Assembly: GCA_910576555.1 (NCBI GenBank)
Contig: CAJTIY010000008.1
Coordinates: 1 to 63,681, forward strand
Source of the DNA: an uncultured Alistipes sp.
Lineage (GTDB): Bacteria > Bacteroidota > Bacteroidia > Bacteroidales > Rikenellaceae
Direction: 5' to 3'
Length of the DNA: 63,681 bases
Part shown: in pieces, positions 63,237 to 63,681 of the stretch
Layout of the letters: each line of letters opens with the position of its first letter
Position numbering within the stretch: the first letter of the stretch is position 1
Translations under genes and position numbers: made by a program
The notes under the pieces: generated by a model
The model's input: only the letters and a program-made list of their open reading frames with translations
The model's database searches: none
What the model was told of the DNA's origin: nothing

Positions 63237-63681
63237 ATGCCGTATTCCGCTTTTCTTCGTCTTGTCGTCCGGTCGTTTTTTTCCGGTCTTTTCTTCGTGC
63301 TCGTTTCGGGTTGCAGCGACACGGATGTCGACTCCCCGGCTCCGGCCCCTGTCTTTTCGGTTGCGGAGCAAACGCTCTACCGTGTTACGAGTTCGGAACA
63401 GATCCTGTCCATCGTCCTTGTTTCGGATGCTGCTCATACCGTGGAGGTCACGGAGGGGGATGATTGGCTTCTTCCAGCGTATATGAATACGGTTCCCGGG
63501 GAGTCTCGTTTCGTCGTGCTGTCGAACGGTACGTCTTCGGATCGTAGGGGTTCGGTTGTTTTCCGGTCTTCGGACGGCACCGGTTCGGAGACAGTCACCG
63601 TCGTGCAGTCGGGTTCTACGGACAGCGATCCGGAGCGTACTGCGCTGCGTGCCTTGTATGCCTCTTCGGGTGGCGACGGCT
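63237..63681 (+). CDS. Putative surface lipoprotein, BACON-like plus LRR start (3' end missing)
   Basis: The window ends inside this gene; 148 codons are visible. MPYSAFLRLVVRSFFSGLFFVLVSGC gives a lipoprotein signal with lipobox VSGC. Residues about 35-125 look like a BACON-type domain (WLLPAYMNTVPGESRF, then SSDRRGSVVFRSSDG and TVTVVQSGS). The last visible residues (PERTALRALYASSGGDG) match the start of plant-type leucine-rich repeat proteins common on Bacteroidota surfaces. T-rich codons make this gene lower in GC than its neighbours, which suggests recent gain or an accessory role. Confidence 0.8.
   Translation, partial: MPYSAFLRLVVRSFFSGLFFVLVSGCSDTDVDSPAPAPVFSVAEQTLYRVTSSEQILSIVLVSDAAHTVEVTEGDDWLLPAYMNTVPGESRFVVLSNGTSSDRRGSVVFRSSDGTGSETVTVVQSGSTDSDPERTALRALYASSGGDG

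Noticed and set aside
62931..63437. 168-codon minus frame with TEAQRR-type repeats
   Set aside because: It is the reverse reading of the short repeat array in the leader of the lipoprotein gene; no start signals.

Overview
The window looks like a chromosomal segment of a high-GC Bacteroidota bacterium, most like Alistipes or a related Rikenellaceae. The signs are a SusC/SusD pair, many promoters with a TTG/TTTG box about 19-20 bp before a TAnnTTTG box, little Shine-Dalgarno, single-chain glycyl-tRNA synthetase, pyruvate phosphate dikinase, and pyruvate:ferredoxin oxidoreductase. The genus is inferred from gene content and base composition only. About 50 protein genes and one tRNA can be supported. 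I see no insertion sequence, prophage or CRISPR array.

Layout. 1-4280: 3' part of a SusC transporter and its SusD lipoprotein, closed by a strong terminator. 4500-12350: tRNA-Phe, Hsp20, CutC, a transglutaminase-like lipoprotein, a minus-strand group (Nudix, EFR1 ferredoxin, nucleotidyltransferase, GNAT) and an L-cysteine desulfidase/serine dehydratase-like enzyme. 12550-22320: housekeeping (Kdo transferase, YraN, peptidase E, acpP-fabF-rnc, radC, glycyl-tRNA synthetase, a 40-residue membrane peptide, ruvX, deformylase). 22700-30380: twin small outer-membrane barrels, pyruvate phosphate dikinase, a catalytically dead EEP-fold secreted protein, and a divergent FUSC-MFS fusion transporter.

30450-37880: a complete urease locus on the minus strand (ureA-B-C-E-F-G-D) with a urea transporter behind its own promoter and a divergent crcB fluoride channel. 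37950-41960: a tight four-gene minus operon (DUF1893, TonB-dependent receptor, ECF S component, aldo/keto reductase with a ferredoxin tail) that reads as an undescribed trans-envelope uptake and processing system. 42170-53230: a secreted DUF4838 glycosidase-like protein, then a minus operon lptB-aroA-aroC-prmC-recX-M23 peptidase joined by overlapping stop/start codons, then recQ. 53380-63681: two small membrane proteins, ksgA with an unusual insert, an acyltransferase whose fourth base block after the start carries a 9-G tract, paired M16 peptidases, pyruvate:ferredoxin oxidoreductase, and the start of a lower-GC BACON/LRR-type lipoprotein cut by the window end.

Best candidates for new biology are the poly-G tract in the acyltransferase (both +1 and -1 slippage run into stop codons within about 10 codons, as expected of a phase-variable switch), the DUF1893/TonB receptor/ECF-S/aldo-keto reductase operon, the FUSC-MFS fusion, and the EEP-fold protein that has lost every expected catalytic residue yet kept an open frame.
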